Counted from the stretch's first letter, positions 26,264 to 35,402 are shown. The stretch: 64,000 nucleotides of DNA from Nocardioides sp. Root190 (GCF_001428565.1 NZ_LMIA01000009.1:393358-457357); one strand, 5' to 3'. Numbers and translations: made by a program. Notes: generated from the letters alone by a model not told the origin.

Positions 26264-26296
26264 AAGCCGGGCGAGAGCCCGGCTTCCCGCGTTTTT
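26264..26296 (+). terminator. Rho-independent terminator after tRNA-Gln
   Basis: AAGCCGGGC (26264-26272), GAGA loop, GCCCGGCTT (26277-26285): a perfect 9-bp stem followed by a T run at 26292-26296. Confidence 0.85.
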
Positions 26297-26413
26297 CGGC
26301 GGTTGTTCCACTGCTGGTCGCACCTCTGCCGCAGCGAGACCGACCCGATTTGGTCCCGGCGAGCCGGATCCTCTAGTGTTCTCTTCGTTGTCACGGCCTC
26401 GGCCAGACAGCGT

Positions 26414-26486
26414 GCCCCCGTCGTCTAGCGGCCTAGGACGTCGCCCTCTCACGGCGGTAACGCCGGTTCAAATCCGGTCGGGGGTA
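26414..26486 (+). tRNA. tRNA-Glu (anticodon CTC)
   Basis: Acceptor arms are GCCCCCG (26414-26420) and CGGGGGT (26479-26485) with discriminator A26486. The anticodon loop CTCTCAC carries CTC at 26448-26450. The T arm contains GGTTCAAATCC. CCA is not encoded. Confidence 0.95.
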
Positions 26487-26492
26487 CAACCC

Positions 26493-26527
26493 CAGCAGGG
26501 CCCGGTCCAGCGGACCGGGCCCTGCTG
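26493..26527 (+). terminator. Terminator hairpin after tRNA-Glu
   Basis: A perfect 16-bp stem, 26493-26508 with 26512-26527, and a 3-base loop. It is followed by CATTTCC rather than a long T run. Well placed to end the tRNA-Glu transcript. Confidence 0.8.
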
Positions 26528-26562
26528 CATTTCCCGCCGACGGCACCGGTAGCGTCCTTGCC

Positions 26563-26997
26563 ATGGCTCTGGTGACTGCAACCGTCGACGCGACAATTCC
26601 TGCTCCTGCGACCGAGGTCCTCGCCGCCCTGGCGGACTACGTCGCGGTCCGGCCGGGGATCCTGCCGGCCAACTACAGCGCCTACGAGGTCGTCGAGAAG
26701 GGCATCGGTGACGGCACGGTCGTCACCTGGCAGCTCCAGGCGACCAAGAAGCGGGTGCGCCACGTCGTCGCCGACGTGACGCTCACGCCGGACGCCGTGG
26801 TCGAGACCGATCGCAACTCCACGATGGTGACGACCTTCGCCGTCGTCGCGGACGGAGCGGGGAGCAAGGTCACCGCGACCACGACGTGGCAGGGCGCCGG
26901 AGGGGTGGGCGGCTTCTTCGAGAAGACCTTCGCGCCGCTCGGCCTCGGCCGGATCCACGGCCAGCTGCTCACGAACCTCGCTGCCCGACTGACCTGA
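26563..26997 (+). CDS. SRPBCC (START-like) domain protein
   Basis: A 144-residue single-domain protein of the helix-grip fold, recognised by the N-terminal VTATVDATIPAPATEVLAAL, the alternating beta strands, and the C-terminal long helix (FEKTFAPLGLGRIHGQLLTNLAARL). Such proteins bind hydrophobic ligands; 'polyketide cyclase/dehydrase' labels are usually nominal. TAGCGT at 26550-26555 suggests a leaderless or nearly leaderless message. No partner gene indicates a ligand. Confidence 0.75.
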   Translation: MALVTATVDATIPAPATEVLAALADYVAVRPGILPANYSAYEVVEKGIGDGTVVTWQLQATKKRVRHVVADVTLTPDAVVETDRNSTMVTTFAVVADGAGSKVTATTTWQGAGGVGGFFEKTFAPLGLGRIHGQLLTNLAARLT

Positions 26998-27007
26998 GGG
27001 GCCGGGC

Positions 27008-27454
27008 TCAGGCTCCCGGCTTCGCGGCAGCGGACTTCTTCGCCGCCCGCGTCTTCGGCGGCGTCGGGTCGGTGCCGACGATCGCGAACACGGGCGCGGT
27101 GAGCTTCTCCAGCGCCAGCACGGCATCGGCGTGACGCTCGGCGAGCTTGGCGACGACCGAGGCGAGCTCGGCCTGGGCTTCCGCGAGCGTGTGCACGGTG
27201 TCGGCGAGCTCGCGTTGGCGGACGATGAAGTCCTGCAGCGGCTGGGCGGTCGCCCCGGCGATGCCGGTGACAGCGGTGGCCATGCCGGCGACGGCACCGG
27301 CCAGGTCGCCGACCTGCTTCGCGAGCTCGTCGGGCTGGGTGACGCCGGTGACCGCAGTGTCGCGGACGGTGCGCAGCACGTCGGTGGTGAGCTTCAGGGC
27401 GACCTGCTGGGACTTGATGAGCAGGTCCAACGGGTTCATCGGGGCATCCGCCAT
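27008..27454 (-). CDS. Phasin-like helical protein with a Lys/Ala tail
   Basis: A 148-residue protein, almost wholly alpha-helical by composition, with long amphipathic heptad-like stretches (about 5-30 and 70-110) and a basic Ala/Lys tail (KTRAAKKSAAAKPGA) resembling that of actinobacterial HU. A phasin or granule-associated protein is the closest guess from pattern alone, but a structural or DNA-binding helper is equally possible. Divergent from the alkylation-repair genes. Confidence 0.6.
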   Translation of the reverse strand: MADAPMNPLDLLIKSQQVALKLTTDVLRTVRDTAVTGVTQPDELAKQVGDLAGAVAGMATAVTGIAGATAQPLQDFIVRQRELADTVHTLAEAQAELASVVAKLAERHADAVLALEKLTAPVFAIVGTDPTPPKTRAAKKSAAAKPGA

Positions 27455-27469
27455 GGCGACAGCGTGACA

Positions 27470-27487
27470 GACCGCACGCCTGCGGTC
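27470..27487. promoter_or_regulatory. Inverted repeat in the phasin/ada divergent gap
   Basis: GACCGCA (27470-27476), CGCC, TGCGGTC (27481-27487) is a perfect 7-bp inverted repeat 80 bases before the Ada-AlkA start. It could be an operator; no regulator is identified. Confidence 0.35.
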
Positions 27488-27567
27488 ACTGGTTGAGGCG
27501 AGGCACGTCGTACGGCGGTGTCCGATTTCCGCCAGTCGATGTCCGTGGCGGGAGGCAGGATGGAGCC

Positions 27568-29088
27568 ATGGACATGACCGACACGGCCACGGGGGAGCCC
27601 GGATCGCTGGACTTCAGCCGCTGCTACACCGCCGTCAGGTCGCGTGATCGGCGCTTCGACGGGGTCTTCTACACCGCCGTGCGCACGACCGGCATCTACT
27701 GCCGTCCGTCCTGTCCGGCGCGCACCCCCGCCTCGGCCAACGTCTCGTTCCATCGCACGGCTGCCGCGGCTCAGACCGCTGGCTACCGCGCCTGCAAGAG
27801 GTGCCTGCCCGATGCCACTCCGGGCAGCCCGGACTGGGACGTCGCGGCCACCGTGGCCGGTCGCGCGATGCACCTGATCGGGGACGGCGTGGTCGACAGG
27901 GAAGGCGTCGAGGGTCTCGCATCCCGACTGGGCTACACCTCCCGTCACCTGTCGCGCCTGCTGACGAGCGAGCTCGGGGCCGGTCCGCTCGCGCTCGCCC
28001 GCACCCAGCGCGCCCAGACCGCGCGGGCACTCGTGGAGAGCACCACGCTCGGACTGACCGACGTCGCCTTCGCGGCGGGCTTCTCCAGCGTGCGGCAGTT
28101 CAACGAGACGATGCAGGAGGTGTACGCAGCTACGCCGAGCGAGCTCCGCGGCCGACGGGTGCCGGCGAGCACGACGCCCGGCGCCATCGCGTTGCGGATC
28201 GCGGTCCGCACGCCCTTCAGCGGCAGCACGCTGCTGCGCTTCCTCGCCGACCGCGCGGTGCCCGGCATCGAGGTCGCCGAGGTCCGCCCCGACGGCACGG
28301 GCTGGTACGCCCGCACGCTGGACCTGCCGCACGGTCCGGGCACCGCCCGCGTCGATCTCGCCGACGAGGACGGACCCGGGACGGCGTACGTCGACCTCCG
28401 GCTCGCGCTCGACGACCTGCGCGACACGACGGCCGCCCTGGCCCGGGTGCGTCTCCTGCTCGACGCGGATGCCGACCCCGTGGCCGTCGACGAGCACCTG
28501 GGTGCGGATCCGGCGCTCGCCGGACTGGTCGCTGCGCGGCCCGGGTTGCGCGTGCCCGGCCACGTCGAGGGCACCGAGCTCGCCGTGCGCGCCGTCCTCG
28601 GCCAGCAGGTGACCGTGGTCGCCGCGCGCACCGCAGCGGCGCGGCTGGTGGCCTCCCGCGGCCGTGCGATCAGCACCGGGACCGACGGCCTGACGCACCT
28701 GTTCCCCGACGCGGCGACCGTGGCGGCGATGGACCCGGAGGACTTCCGGATGCCTCGCGCCCGCGGTCGTGCGTTGATCGGGCTGAGTGCCGCCCTCGCA
28801 GCCGGGGACCTCGTGCTCGACCGCGGACCGGACCGCGCCGAGGTCCGCACCGCCCTGCTCGCCCTGCCCGGCATCGGGCCGTGGACCGCCGACTACATCG
28901 CGCTGCGAGCCCTGGGACATCCCGACATCTGGTTGCCGAGCGACGTCGGGGTCCGCAACGCACTCCGTGCCCATCCGGACGTCGACCCGGCCCAGTGGTC
29001 GCCCTGGCGCTCGTATGCCCTGCTCCACCTGTGGACGTCCCTGTCCGACCCGCCCCGCCCGCCACTGCCCGACCACCGAGGAGAATGA
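27568..29088 (+). CDS. Ada-AlkA fusion: methyl-sensing regulator and 3-methyladenine DNA glycosylase II
   Basis: A 506-residue fusion. Residues 15-82 are the Ada zinc domain with four cysteines (45, 49, 76, 79), the first being the methyl-phosphotriester acceptor by homology. An AraC-type helix-turn-helix follows (about 110-195: LASRLGYTSRHLSRLL, DVAFAAGFSSVRQFNE). The last ~300 residues are AlkA, with helix-hairpin-helix LLALPGIGPWTADYIALRALG and the catalytic Asp in LPSDVGVRNA. It senses methylation damage and excises 3-alkyl purines. GGAGG lies upstream of ATG 27568. Its stop overlaps an alternative ogt start. Confidence 0.92.
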   Translation: MDMTDTATGEPGSLDFSRCYTAVRSRDRRFDGVFYTAVRTTGIYCRPSCPARTPASANVSFHRTAAAAQTAGYRACKRCLPDATPGSPDWDVAATVAGRAMHLIGDGVVDREGVEGLASRLGYTSRHLSRLLTSELGAGPLALARTQRAQTARALVESTTLGLTDVAFAAGFSSVRQFNETMQEVYAATPSELRGRRVPASTTPGAIALRIAVRTPFSGSTLLRFLADRAVPGIEVAEVRPDGTGWYARTLDLPHGPGTARVDLADEDGPGTAYVDLRLALDDLRDTTAALARVRLLLDADADPVAVDEHLGADPALAGLVAARPGLRVPGHVEGTELAVRAVLGQQVTVVAARTAAARLVASRGRAISTGTDGLTHLFPDAATVAAMDPEDFRMPRARGRALIGLSAALAAGDLVLDRGPDRAEVRTALLALPGIGPWTADYIALRALGHPDIWLPSDVGVRNALRAHPDVDPAQWSPWRSYALLHLWTSLSDPPRPPLPDHRGE

Positions 29089-29096
29089 GGAACATC

Positions 29097-29576
29097 ATGT
29101 GGACCGTCATCGATTCGCCCATCGGCCCGCTCCGCCTCGTCGAGCAGGGCGGGGCCGTCACCGCGATCGAGTTCTCGCCGTTCCGTGACCAGGACGGGCG
29201 ACCGCGCGGCCCCCGCGCCGACGACGACCCGGTCCTCATGGAGACCGCCCGTCAGCTCGCGGAGTACTTCGCCCGTCAGCGCACCGAGTTCGACCTGCCC
29301 CTGTCGCCCGCCGGGAGTGCCTGGCAGCGCGACGTCTGGGACCAGCTGCTGATGATCGGCTACGGCGAGACGGCGTCGTACGGCCAGATCGCGATCCGGC
29401 TCGGCAAGACGAATGCCGCGTCGCGCGCGGTGGGTCACGCCAACGGGTCCAACCCGATCCCGATCGTCATCCCGTGCCACCGGGTGATCGGCGCCAACGG
29501 CACCCTGACCGGGTACGCCGGCGGCATCGACCGCAAGCAGACGCTGCTCGAGCTGGAGCAGGACGCCCTCTTCTGA
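29097..29576 (+). CDS. ogt: Methylated-DNA--protein-cysteine methyltransferase
   Basis: A 159-residue suicide methyltransferase that moves the methyl group from O6-methylguanine to its own cysteine. The active-site motif is IPCHRV with Cys127; the helix-turn-helix SYGQIAIRLGKTNAASRAVGHAN precedes it. ATG 29097 has AGGA six bases upstream; ATG 29085 would overlap the ada-alkA stop as ATGA and add four residues. It supplies the methyltransferase domain missing from the preceding Ada-AlkA protein. Confidence 0.93.
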   Translation: MWTVIDSPIGPLRLVEQGGAVTAIEFSPFRDQDGRPRGPRADDDPVLMETARQLAEYFARQRTEFDLPLSPAGSAWQRDVWDQLLMIGYGETASYGQIAIRLGKTNAASRAVGHANGSNPIPIVIPCHRVIGANGTLTGYAGGIDRKQTLLELEQDALF

Positions 29577-29662
29577 GCTGCCCGGGTGCGACGACGAAGT
29601 CGTGGCACCCGGAGCCAGCAGCCAGATCGAGTCGCCACCGGCGTGTCGAGATCAGGTGAGCC

Positions 29663-29706
29663 GTCTCGATACGCCCTCGCCCGGGGGCTCGGGCTACTCG
29701 ACAAAC
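29663..29706. repeat. Further copy of the dispersed GTCTCGA...CTCGAC element
   Basis: GTCTCGATACG (29663-29673), a GC-rich partly palindromic centre, then CTACTCGACAAACG (29693-29706). It has the same outline as the units at 21193-21494. It lies between the convergent ogt and IclR genes. Confidence 0.6.
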
Positions 29707-29718
29707 GGCGTGGACTGA

Positions 29719-30441
29719 TCACTCCGCGGCAGCGCGGCGCAGCGACTCGGAGAGGCGCTCCGCTGCCGCGAGGACCGCGGGCGCGTGCATCCGGCCCGGC
29801 TGCCGCGAGAGCCGCTCGAGCGGGCCCGACACGGACACGGCGGCGATGACCTTGCCGCCGGGGGAGCGGACGGGTGCGGAGACGGACGCGACGCCCTGCT
29901 CACGCTCGCCGATGGACTGGGCCCAGCCACGGCGGCGGATGGCCGAGAGCTCGGCGGCGGAGAACGCGGCGTTCTGCAGCCCCCGGTGGATGCGCTCGGG
30001 GTCGTCCCAGGCGAGCAGCACCTGGGCGGCCGAACCGGCGCGCATCGTGAGCTGCGAGCCGACCGGGATGGTGTCGCGCAGGCCGGAGGGACGCTCGGCC
30101 GCGGCGACGCAGACGCGGTGGTCGCCCTGGCGGCGCCAGAGCTGGGCCGACTCGCCGGTGATGTCGCGCAGCCGGGCCAGCACGGGGCCGGCGGTGGCCA
30201 GCAGACGGTCCTCGCCCGCAGCGGCGGAGAGCTCGGCCAGGCGCGGCCCGAGCACGAAGCGACCCTGCATGTCGCGGGCCACGAGCCGGTGGTGCTCGAG
30301 GGCGACCGCCAGTCGGTGCGCGGTGGGGCGGGCCAGGCCGGTGCCGGCCACCAGGCCCGCCAGGGTCGCCGGGCCGGACTCCAGTGCCGTGAGCACCAGT
30401 GCCGCCTTGTCGAGTACGCCGACGCCGCTCGAGTTGTCCAT
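29719..30441 (-). CDS. ndgR: IclR-family regulator (NdgR-like), divergent from leuCD
   Basis: A 240-residue regulator with an N-terminal winged helix (VLDKAALVLTALESGPATLAGLVAGTGLARPTAHRLAVAL, residues 9-48) and a C-terminal IclR ligand domain. An IclR gene divergent from leuCD is the conserved locus of NdgR/AreB in streptomycetes and of Rv2989 in mycobacteria, a regulator of leucine and other amino-acid genes. The assignment rests on that synteny. The start at 30441 is next to a palindrome (30444-30455). Confidence 0.87.
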   Translation of the reverse strand: MDNSSGVGVLDKAALVLTALESGPATLAGLVAGTGLARPTAHRLAVALEHHRLVARDMQGRFVLGPRLAELSAAAGEDRLLATAGPVLARLRDITGESAQLWRRQGDHRVCVAAAERPSGLRDTIPVGSQLTMRAGSAAQVLLAWDDPERIHRGLQNAAFSAAELSAIRRRGWAQSIGEREQGVASVSAPVRSPGGKVIAAVSVSGPLERLSRQPGRMHAPAVLAAAERLSESLRRAAAE

Positions 30442-30443
30442 AT

Positions 30444-30455
30444 GGCAATACTGCC
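30444..30455. promoter_or_regulatory. Palindrome in the IclR/leuC gap
   Basis: GGCA-ATAC-TGCC is an inverted repeat immediately upstream of the IclR start codon and 77 bases before leuC. Its position suits autoregulation by the IclR protein. Confidence 0.45.
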
Positions 30456-30531
30456 GTCTCGGATGATGGGATGCAAGGGGTAAGGTGGTGACAAAGGTCA
30501 AACAGGCCGAATCGATCGTGAGGAGCGAGTC

Positions 30532-31944
30532 ATGGGCAGGACCCTGGCGGAGAAGGTGTGGGACGAGCACGTCGTCCGGTCGACCCCGGGGGAGCCGGAC
30601 CTCCTCTACATCGACCTCCACCTCATTCACGAGGTGACCAGCCCGCAGGCCTTCGACGGCCTGCGTCTGGCGGGTCGCAAGGTACGACGCCCCGACCTCA
30701 CCCTGGCGACCGAGGACCACAACGTCCCGACGCTCGACTGGGACAAGCCGATCGCCGACCCGGTGAGCAAGACCCAGGTCGACACGCTGCGCAAGAACGC
30801 CGCGGAGTTCGGCGTGCGCCTGCACCCGCTCGGTGACATCGAGCAGGGCATCGTGCACGTCGTCGGCCCGCAGCTCGGCCTGACCCAGCCCGGCATGACG
30901 ATCGTGTGCGGTGACTCGCACACCAGCACTCACGGCGCCTTCGGCGCGATCGCCTTCGGCATCGGCACGTCCGAGGTCGAGCACGTGCTCGCCACGCAGA
31001 CGCTGATGCAGGCGAAGCCCAAGACGATGGCCGTCACGGTCAACGGCAGCCTGCCCGAGGGCGTCACCGCCAAGGACATGGTCCTCGCGCTGATCGCCCA
31101 CACCGGCACCGGCGGTGGCCAGGGCTACATCGTCGAGTACCGCGGCCAGGCCATCGAGGAGCTCTCCATGGAGGGCCGGATGACGGTCTGCAACATGTCC
31201 ATCGAGTGGGGCGCCAAGGCCGGCATGATCGCGCCCGACGAGACGACCTTCGCCTACATCGAGGGCAAGCCCGAGGCGCCCCAGGGCGCCGACTGGGATG
31301 CCGCCGTCGAGCACTGGAAGACGCTCGTCACCGATGCCGACGCCACCTACGACGCGGAGATCGTCCTCGACGCCTCCGTCATGACGCCGTTCGTCACCTG
31401 GGGCACCAACCCCGGCCAGGGCGTGGCGCTCGGCGCCAACGTACCCTCGCCGTCCGACTTCGAGGACCCGTCCGACAAGGTCGCCTGCGAGAAGGCCCTG
31501 GAGTACATGGGTCTCGAGGCCGGTCAGCCGATGCGCTCGGTCAAGGTCGACACGGTCTTCGTCGGCTCGTGCACCAACGGTCGCATCGAGGACCTGCGCC
31601 TGGCCGCCGAGATCATCGAGGGTCACCAGGTCGCCGAGGGCACCCGCCTGCTCGTCGTCCCCGGCTCGGTGCGCGTACGCCTCCAGGCCATGGAGGAGGG
31701 CCTCGACAAGGTCTTCATCGAGGCCGGTGCCGAATGGCGCGGCGCGGGCTGCTCGATGTGCCTGGGCATGAACCCCGACACCCTCGCGCCCCAGGAGCGG
31801 AGCGCGTCGACGTCCAACCGCAACTTCGAGGGCCGCCAGGGCAAGGGCGGACGCACCCACCTGGTGTCGGTGCCCGTCGCCGCCGCGACGGCGATCCGCG
31901 GCACCCTGTCCTCGCCCGCCGATCTCGTGCCCGCCACGGTCTGA
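30532..31944 (+). CDS. leuC: 3-isopropylmalate dehydratase, large subunit
   Basis: A 470-residue aconitase-family subunit that isomerises 2- to 3-isopropylmalate in leucine synthesis. The [4Fe-4S] ligands are Cys347 (VGSCTNGR), Cys407 and Cys410 (GCSMCLGMN). Other family motifs are ATEDHNVPT and [21 protein letters not shown] lies upstream of the ATG. Operon partner leuD starts 13 bases after its stop. Confidence 0.96.
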   Translation: MGRTLAEKVWDEHVVRSTPGEPDLLYIDLHLIHEVTSPQAFDGLRLAGRKVRRPDLTLATEDHNVPTLDWDKPIADPVSKTQVDTLRKNAAEFGVRLHPLGDIEQGIVHVVGPQLGLTQPGMTIVCGDSHTSTHGAFGAIAFGIGTSEVEHVLATQTLMQAKPKTMAVTVNGSLPEGVTAKDMVLALIAHTGTGGGQGYIVEYRGQAIEELSMEGRMTVCNMSIEWGAKAGMIAPDETTFAYIEGKPEAPQGADWDAAVEHWKTLVTDADATYDAEIVLDASVMTPFVTWGTNPGQGVALGANVPSPSDFEDPSDKVACEKALEYMGLEAGQPMRSVKVDTVFVGSCTNGRIEDLRLAAEIIEGHQVAEGTRLLVVPGSVRVRLQAMEEGLDKVFIEAGAEWRGAGCSMCLGMNPDTLAPQERSASTSNRNFEGRQGKGGRTHLVSVPVAAATAIRGTLSSPADLVPATV

Positions 31945-31956
31945 AAGGGACTCGAC

Positions 31957-32550
31957 ATGGACAAGTTCACCAGCCACACCGGGACGGCGCTGCCGCTGCG
32001 CCGCAGCAACGTCGACACCGACCAGATCATCCCGGCGGTCTACCTCAAGCGGGTCACCCGCACCGGCTTCGAGGACGGGCTGTTCGCCGCTTGGCGCAAC
32101 GACCCCGAGTTCGTCGCCAACAAGCCGGAGTACCAGGGCGTGTCCGTCCTGGTCGCCGGTCCCGACTTCGGCACCGGTTCCTCCCGCGAGCACGCGGTGT
32201 GGGCGTTGATGGACTACGGCTTCAAGGTCGTGCTCTCGAGCCGCTTCGCCGACATCTTCCGCGGCAACTCCGGCAAGGCCGGACTGCTCTCGGTGCCGGT
32301 AGAGCAGGACGTCATCGAGCAGCTGTGGGCGCTGATCGAGGCCGACCCGACGACACAGGTCACCGTCGACCTCGAGGCGCGGGAGGTCCGCACCGGGGAC
32401 CTGGTCGCTCCGTTCGAGATCGACGACTACACGCGCTACCGCCTGCTCAACGGTCTCGACGACATCGGGATCACGCTGGGCCACGACGCTGACATCGCGA
32501 CGTACGAAGGCACCCGGCCGAGCTGGAAGCCGCTCACGCAGCACGCCTGA
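31957..32550 (+). CDS. leuD: 3-isopropylmalate dehydratase, small subunit
   Basis: A 197-residue swivel-domain partner of LeuC. Markers are the N-terminal [14 protein letters not shown] and the substrate-binding [17 protein letters not shown]. Length is normal. Co-transcribed with leuC and separated from the next gene by a 14-bp inverted repeat that may mark the end of the operon. Confidence 0.95.
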   Translation: MDKFTSHTGTALPLRRSNVDTDQIIPAVYLKRVTRTGFEDGLFAAWRNDPEFVANKPEYQGVSVLVAGPDFGTGSSREHAVWALMDYGFKVVLSSRFADIFRGNSGKAGLLSVPVEQDVIEQLWALIEADPTTQVTVDLEAREVRTGDLVAPFEIDDYTRYRLLNGLDDIGITLGHDADIATYEGTRPSWKPLTQHA

Positions 32551-32574
32551 GACGCAGCACGCCCGGGACGACGC

Positions 32575-32615
32575 GAGGGCACGAGGTGGACACGTACAGT
32601 TCACCTCGTGCCCTC
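32575..32615. promoter_or_regulatory. 14-bp inverted repeat spanning the sulfatase-gene start
   Basis: GAGGGCACGAGGTG (32575-32588) and CACCTCGTGCCCTC (32602-32615) are perfect inverted copies around a 13-base gap. A possible -10, TACAGT (32595-32600), lies in the gap, and the GTG start (32608) lies inside the right arm. It could be an operator, or a hairpin that ends leuCD transcription and hides the start codon in readthrough RNA. Confidence 0.6.
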
Positions 32616-34524
32616 TGTCGTTCTCACTGACGAACCAGAGGTCCAGGAGGCGGCTTCCCTGTCGCAGGTCCTGCGACAGGGCACGATCGGCAGCCTGCAG
32701 GCGGCCCTCCTCGCCGCCGTGCTCCTCGAGGCCTCGACGCTCGGGCTCTTCTACCCGCGCTGGCTCAAGGACCTGCTCTTCGACAGCGGCGCGTTCTACC
32801 TCGACACCCTCGTGCTGTGGGTGGTCATCGGCTTCCTCTGGGCGGTCCTGGGGCGGCTGTGGTGGTCGATCGGCATCGTCTTGTCACTCGTGCTCACCGT
32901 CGGTGTCGCCAACCTGGTGAAGATCCGGATCCGTGAGGAGCCGGTCTACCCGAGCGACCTGGACTTCGTGCGCGAGCCGGAGTTCCTCACCTCGATGGTG
33001 TCCCCGGTCTTCCTCGTCGTCGCTGTCGGCGTGGCGGTGGGCGTGCTCGTCCTCGCGGTCCGCACAGGTCGCCGCATGGACGCGCGCTACCCCAGGCCGC
33101 GGTGGCGGCAGCTTCCCCGCGAGCAGGCCCTTGCTGTCCTCGGGATGCGGGTGGGCGTGGGCGTGGTGGCTGCCATGCTCCTCGCGCAGGCCGGCCAGTT
33201 CAACCAGCCGGGCAACGTGTGGCGCGGTCTGTACGAGGTGCGCGGCAACGACTGGCGCTACTGGAGCCAGAAGACGAACTACCGCTCCAACGGCTTCGTC
33301 GGCGGCTTCCTGTTCAACATGCCGGTCAATGCGATGGCCCGTCCGCTCGGCTACGACGCTGCCGTGATGGACCGGATCGCCGACAGGTACGACGTCCTGG
33401 CCGACGAGCTCAACGCTGACCGCACGGGAAGTCTCGACGACACCAACGTCGTGATCGTCCTCAGCGAGTCCTTCACCGATCCCACCGAGCTCGACGGATT
33501 CGAGCTCGAGCGGGACCCGATCGCCCGCACCCGTGCACTGATGGGGGAGACGACCTCGGGGCGCATGCTCGCCCAGATGTACGGCGGCGGCACGGCCAAC
33601 ATGGAGTTCGAGACCCTGACCGGCCAGTCCCTGGGGCTGTTCCGGCCCCAGATGCTCTCGCCGTACCAGATGCTCGTGCCCGAGCACGCGGACTACCCGT
33701 CGGCCGTCGGTTGGTTCCGGAGCAACGGTCACGACGCCATCGCCGTCCATCCCTACCGGGTGGGGATGTATAAGCGCGAACAGGTCTACGAGCGCTTCGG
33801 GTTCGAGTCCTTCATCCACGACACGACGATCGGCGAGAAGGACACGATCGGCGACAACCCCTACATCTCGGACAAATCCGCTTTCGACGAGGTCCTGCAG
33901 CAGATCGGCGACCACGAGAACCCGTTGTTGGTGAACCTCGTGACCATGCAGAACCACATCCCCGTCGACGACAACTACGACGACCCGGTGGGCGTCCGGG
34001 GTGCCGATGGGGGCGAGGGGAAGCGGATCGGTCAGTACGCGCGGGGCCTCGAGCACACCGACGAGGCGTTGGCCGAGTTCCTCGACGAGCTGGGGAAGGG
34101 GCCCGAGAAGACGGTGGTCCTCTTCTTCGGTGACCATCTTCCGGGCATCTACGGATCGTCGGTGAAGAACGCCAACAAGGGGCTTGCGCTCTACCGCACG
34201 CCGTTCTTCATCTGGAGCAGCGAGCCCGGTCGCAACGTGCCGCGGGTGCTGCCGACAACGAGTCCTGCGTTCTTCCTCCCCCTTCTCTACGACGCGGTGG
34301 ATGCACCCGTGCCGCCGTACCTCGCACTGCTCGACGAGGTGCACCGCCACGTCAGTGCCATCCAGCAGGGACGTCTCCTCGACGGTGCTGGAGAGCCTGT
34401 CAAGGAGGCCGATCTGGACGCCGAATCGGCTCAACTACTGGCCGATCTACGGCTCGTCCAGTTCGACTTCTCCATCGGCGGCAGGTTCGCCGTGGATCGC
34501 ATGTGGCCCGGTGCGGTGCGCTGA
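32608..34524 (+). CDS. LTA-synthase-like membrane sulfatase (phosphoglycerol transferase family)
   Basis: A 638-residue protein with about five N-terminal membrane segments (to about residue 210) and an extracytoplasmic alkaline-phosphatase-fold domain. Motifs are NVVIVLSESFTDPT, the nucleophile Thr329 in YGGGTANMEFETLTG, MQNHIPV and VLFFGDHLPG, as in LtaS/MdoB-type enzymes. It probably transfers a phosphoglycerol-like group to a cell-wall or membrane polymer. The GTG lies 7 bases after TACAGT, so the message looks leaderless. The polymer substrate is unknown. Confidence 0.85.
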   Translation: MPSVVLTDEPEVQEAASLSQVLRQGTIGSLQAALLAAVLLEASTLGLFYPRWLKDLLFDSGAFYLDTLVLWVVIGFLWAVLGRLWWSIGIVLSLVLTVGVANLVKIRIREEPVYPSDLDFVREPEFLTSMVSPVFLVVAVGVAVGVLVLAVRTGRRMDARYPRPRWRQLPREQALAVLGMRVGVGVVAAMLLAQAGQFNQPGNVWRGLYEVRGNDWRYWSQKTNYRSNGFVGGFLFNMPVNAMARPLGYDAAVMDRIADRYDVLADELNADRTGSLDDTNVVIVLSESFTDPTELDGFELERDPIARTRALMGETTSGRMLAQMYGGGTANMEFETLTGQSLGLFRPQMLSPYQMLVPEHADYPSAVGWFRSNGHDAIAVHPYRVGMYKREQVYERFGFESFIHDTTIGEKDTIGDNPYISDKSAFDEVLQQIGDHENPLLVNLVTMQNHIPVDDNYDDPVGVRGADGGEGKRIGQYARGLEHTDEALAEFLDELGKGPEKTVVLFFGDHLPGIYGSSVKNANKGLALYRTPFFIWSSEPGRNVPRVLPTTSPAFFLPLLYDAVDAPVPPYLALLDEVHRHVSAIQQGRLLDGAGEPVKEADLDAESAQLLADLRLVQFDFSIGGRFAVDRMWPGAVR

Positions 34525-34590
34525 ATTCGCCGAAATGGCCCAAATAGAGCCGTTTTGACGAAAAAAACCCCAACTGGACCGGCGTGGTGA

Positions 34591-34619
34591 TTGTGAGTGT
34601 GCCCACAAGTGCCTAGCGT
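34591..34619 (+). promoter_or_regulatory. Promoter of hup
   Basis: TTGTGA (34591-34596), 17 bases, TAGCGT (34614-34619). Transcription would start near 34626, leaving a leader of about 75 bases before GTG 34702. The gap upstream (34525-34590) holds only an A-rich run at 34559-34567. Confidence 0.6.
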
Positions 34620-34701
34620 TCGCTGGAAGGACGGTTGGGCGTGGGCTCGGCCGCAACAGCCCAAGGGACGCCCACTGCGGTGCGTTTCGGAAGGACATGT
34701 A

Positions 34702-35346
34702 GTGAACAAGTCTCAGTTGATCGACACCCTGGCTGACCGTTTCGAGGGCAGCCGCAAGGACGCAGCCCACGCGCTGGACGCAGTTCTCGACACGATCACC
34801 CGCCAGGTCGCCAAGGGCGAGAAGGTCGCCATCACCGGCTTCGGTTCGTTCGAGAAGGCCGTCCGCAACGCCCGTTGGGTCCGCAACCCGCAGACCGGTG
34901 AGCGCGTGAAGACCAAGAAGAAGTCGGTGCCGAAGTTCAGCGCCGGTGCCGACCTCAAGAACGTCGTCTCCGGTGCGAAGAAGCTCGCGCCGCTGCCGAA
35001 GCCGGCCAAGAAGGCTGCTGCCGCCGTCAAGAAGGCCGCTCCGGCCAAGCGGGCTGCTGCTCCGGCCAAGAAGGCTGTCGCCGCTGCCAAGAAGGCCGTG
35101 CCGGCCAAGAAGGCTCCGGCTGCCAAGAAGGCTGCTCCGGCCAAGAAGGCTCCGGCTGCCAAGAAGGCTGCTCCGGCCAAGAAGGCTCCGGCCGCCAAGA
35201 AGGCTGCCCCGGCCAAGAAGGCTCCGGCCGCCAAGAAGGCTGCTCCGGCTGCCAAGAAGGCCGCTCCGGCCAAGAAGGCTCCGGCCGCCAAGAAGGCACC
35301 GGCGAAGAAGGCCCCGGCCAAGAAGGCTCCGGCCAAGAAGGCCTGA
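34702..35346 (+). CDS. hupB: HU-family nucleoid protein with a Lys/Ala/Pro-rich tail
   Basis: A 214-residue DNA-binding protein. Residues 1-90 are a normal HU fold ([36 protein letters not shown]). From about 100 to the end it is a low-complexity tail of repeated [16 protein letters not shown] units, like the tail of mycobacterial HupB that binds DNA and RNA and resembles histone H1. GGAAGGA lies 6 bases before the GTG start. The repetitive DNA at 35080-35340 reflects this tail. It is the main nucleoid protein in this group of bacteria. Confidence 0.93.
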   Translation: MNKSQLIDTLADRFEGSRKDAAHALDAVLDTITRQVAKGEKVAITGFGSFEKAVRNARWVRNPQTGERVKTKKKSVPKFSAGADLKNVVSGAKKLAPLPKPAKKAAAAVKKAAPAKRAAAPAKKAVAAAKKAVPAKKAPAAKKAAPAKKAPAAKKAAPAKKAPAAKKAAPAKKAPAAKKAAPAAKKAAPAKKAPAAKKAPAKKAPAKKAPAKKA

Positions 35347-35364
35347 CACCTCCTGACGTCCGAT

Positions 35365-35402
35365 CGATCGGGCCGTCCTCCTTCGGGAGGGCGGCCCGAT
35401 CG
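35365..35402. terminator. Hairpin terminator between hup and cofC
   Basis: A 17-bp stem (35365-35381 with 35386-35402, one G-T pair) with a TTCG tetraloop. It separates convergent genes and can act in both directions, although no long T run follows. Confidence 0.8.

Noticed and set aside
35080..35340. Possible tandem repeat array or CRISPR-like repeats
   Set aside because: The repetition is the codon-level consequence of the Lys/Ala/Pro tail of HU; there are no spacers.
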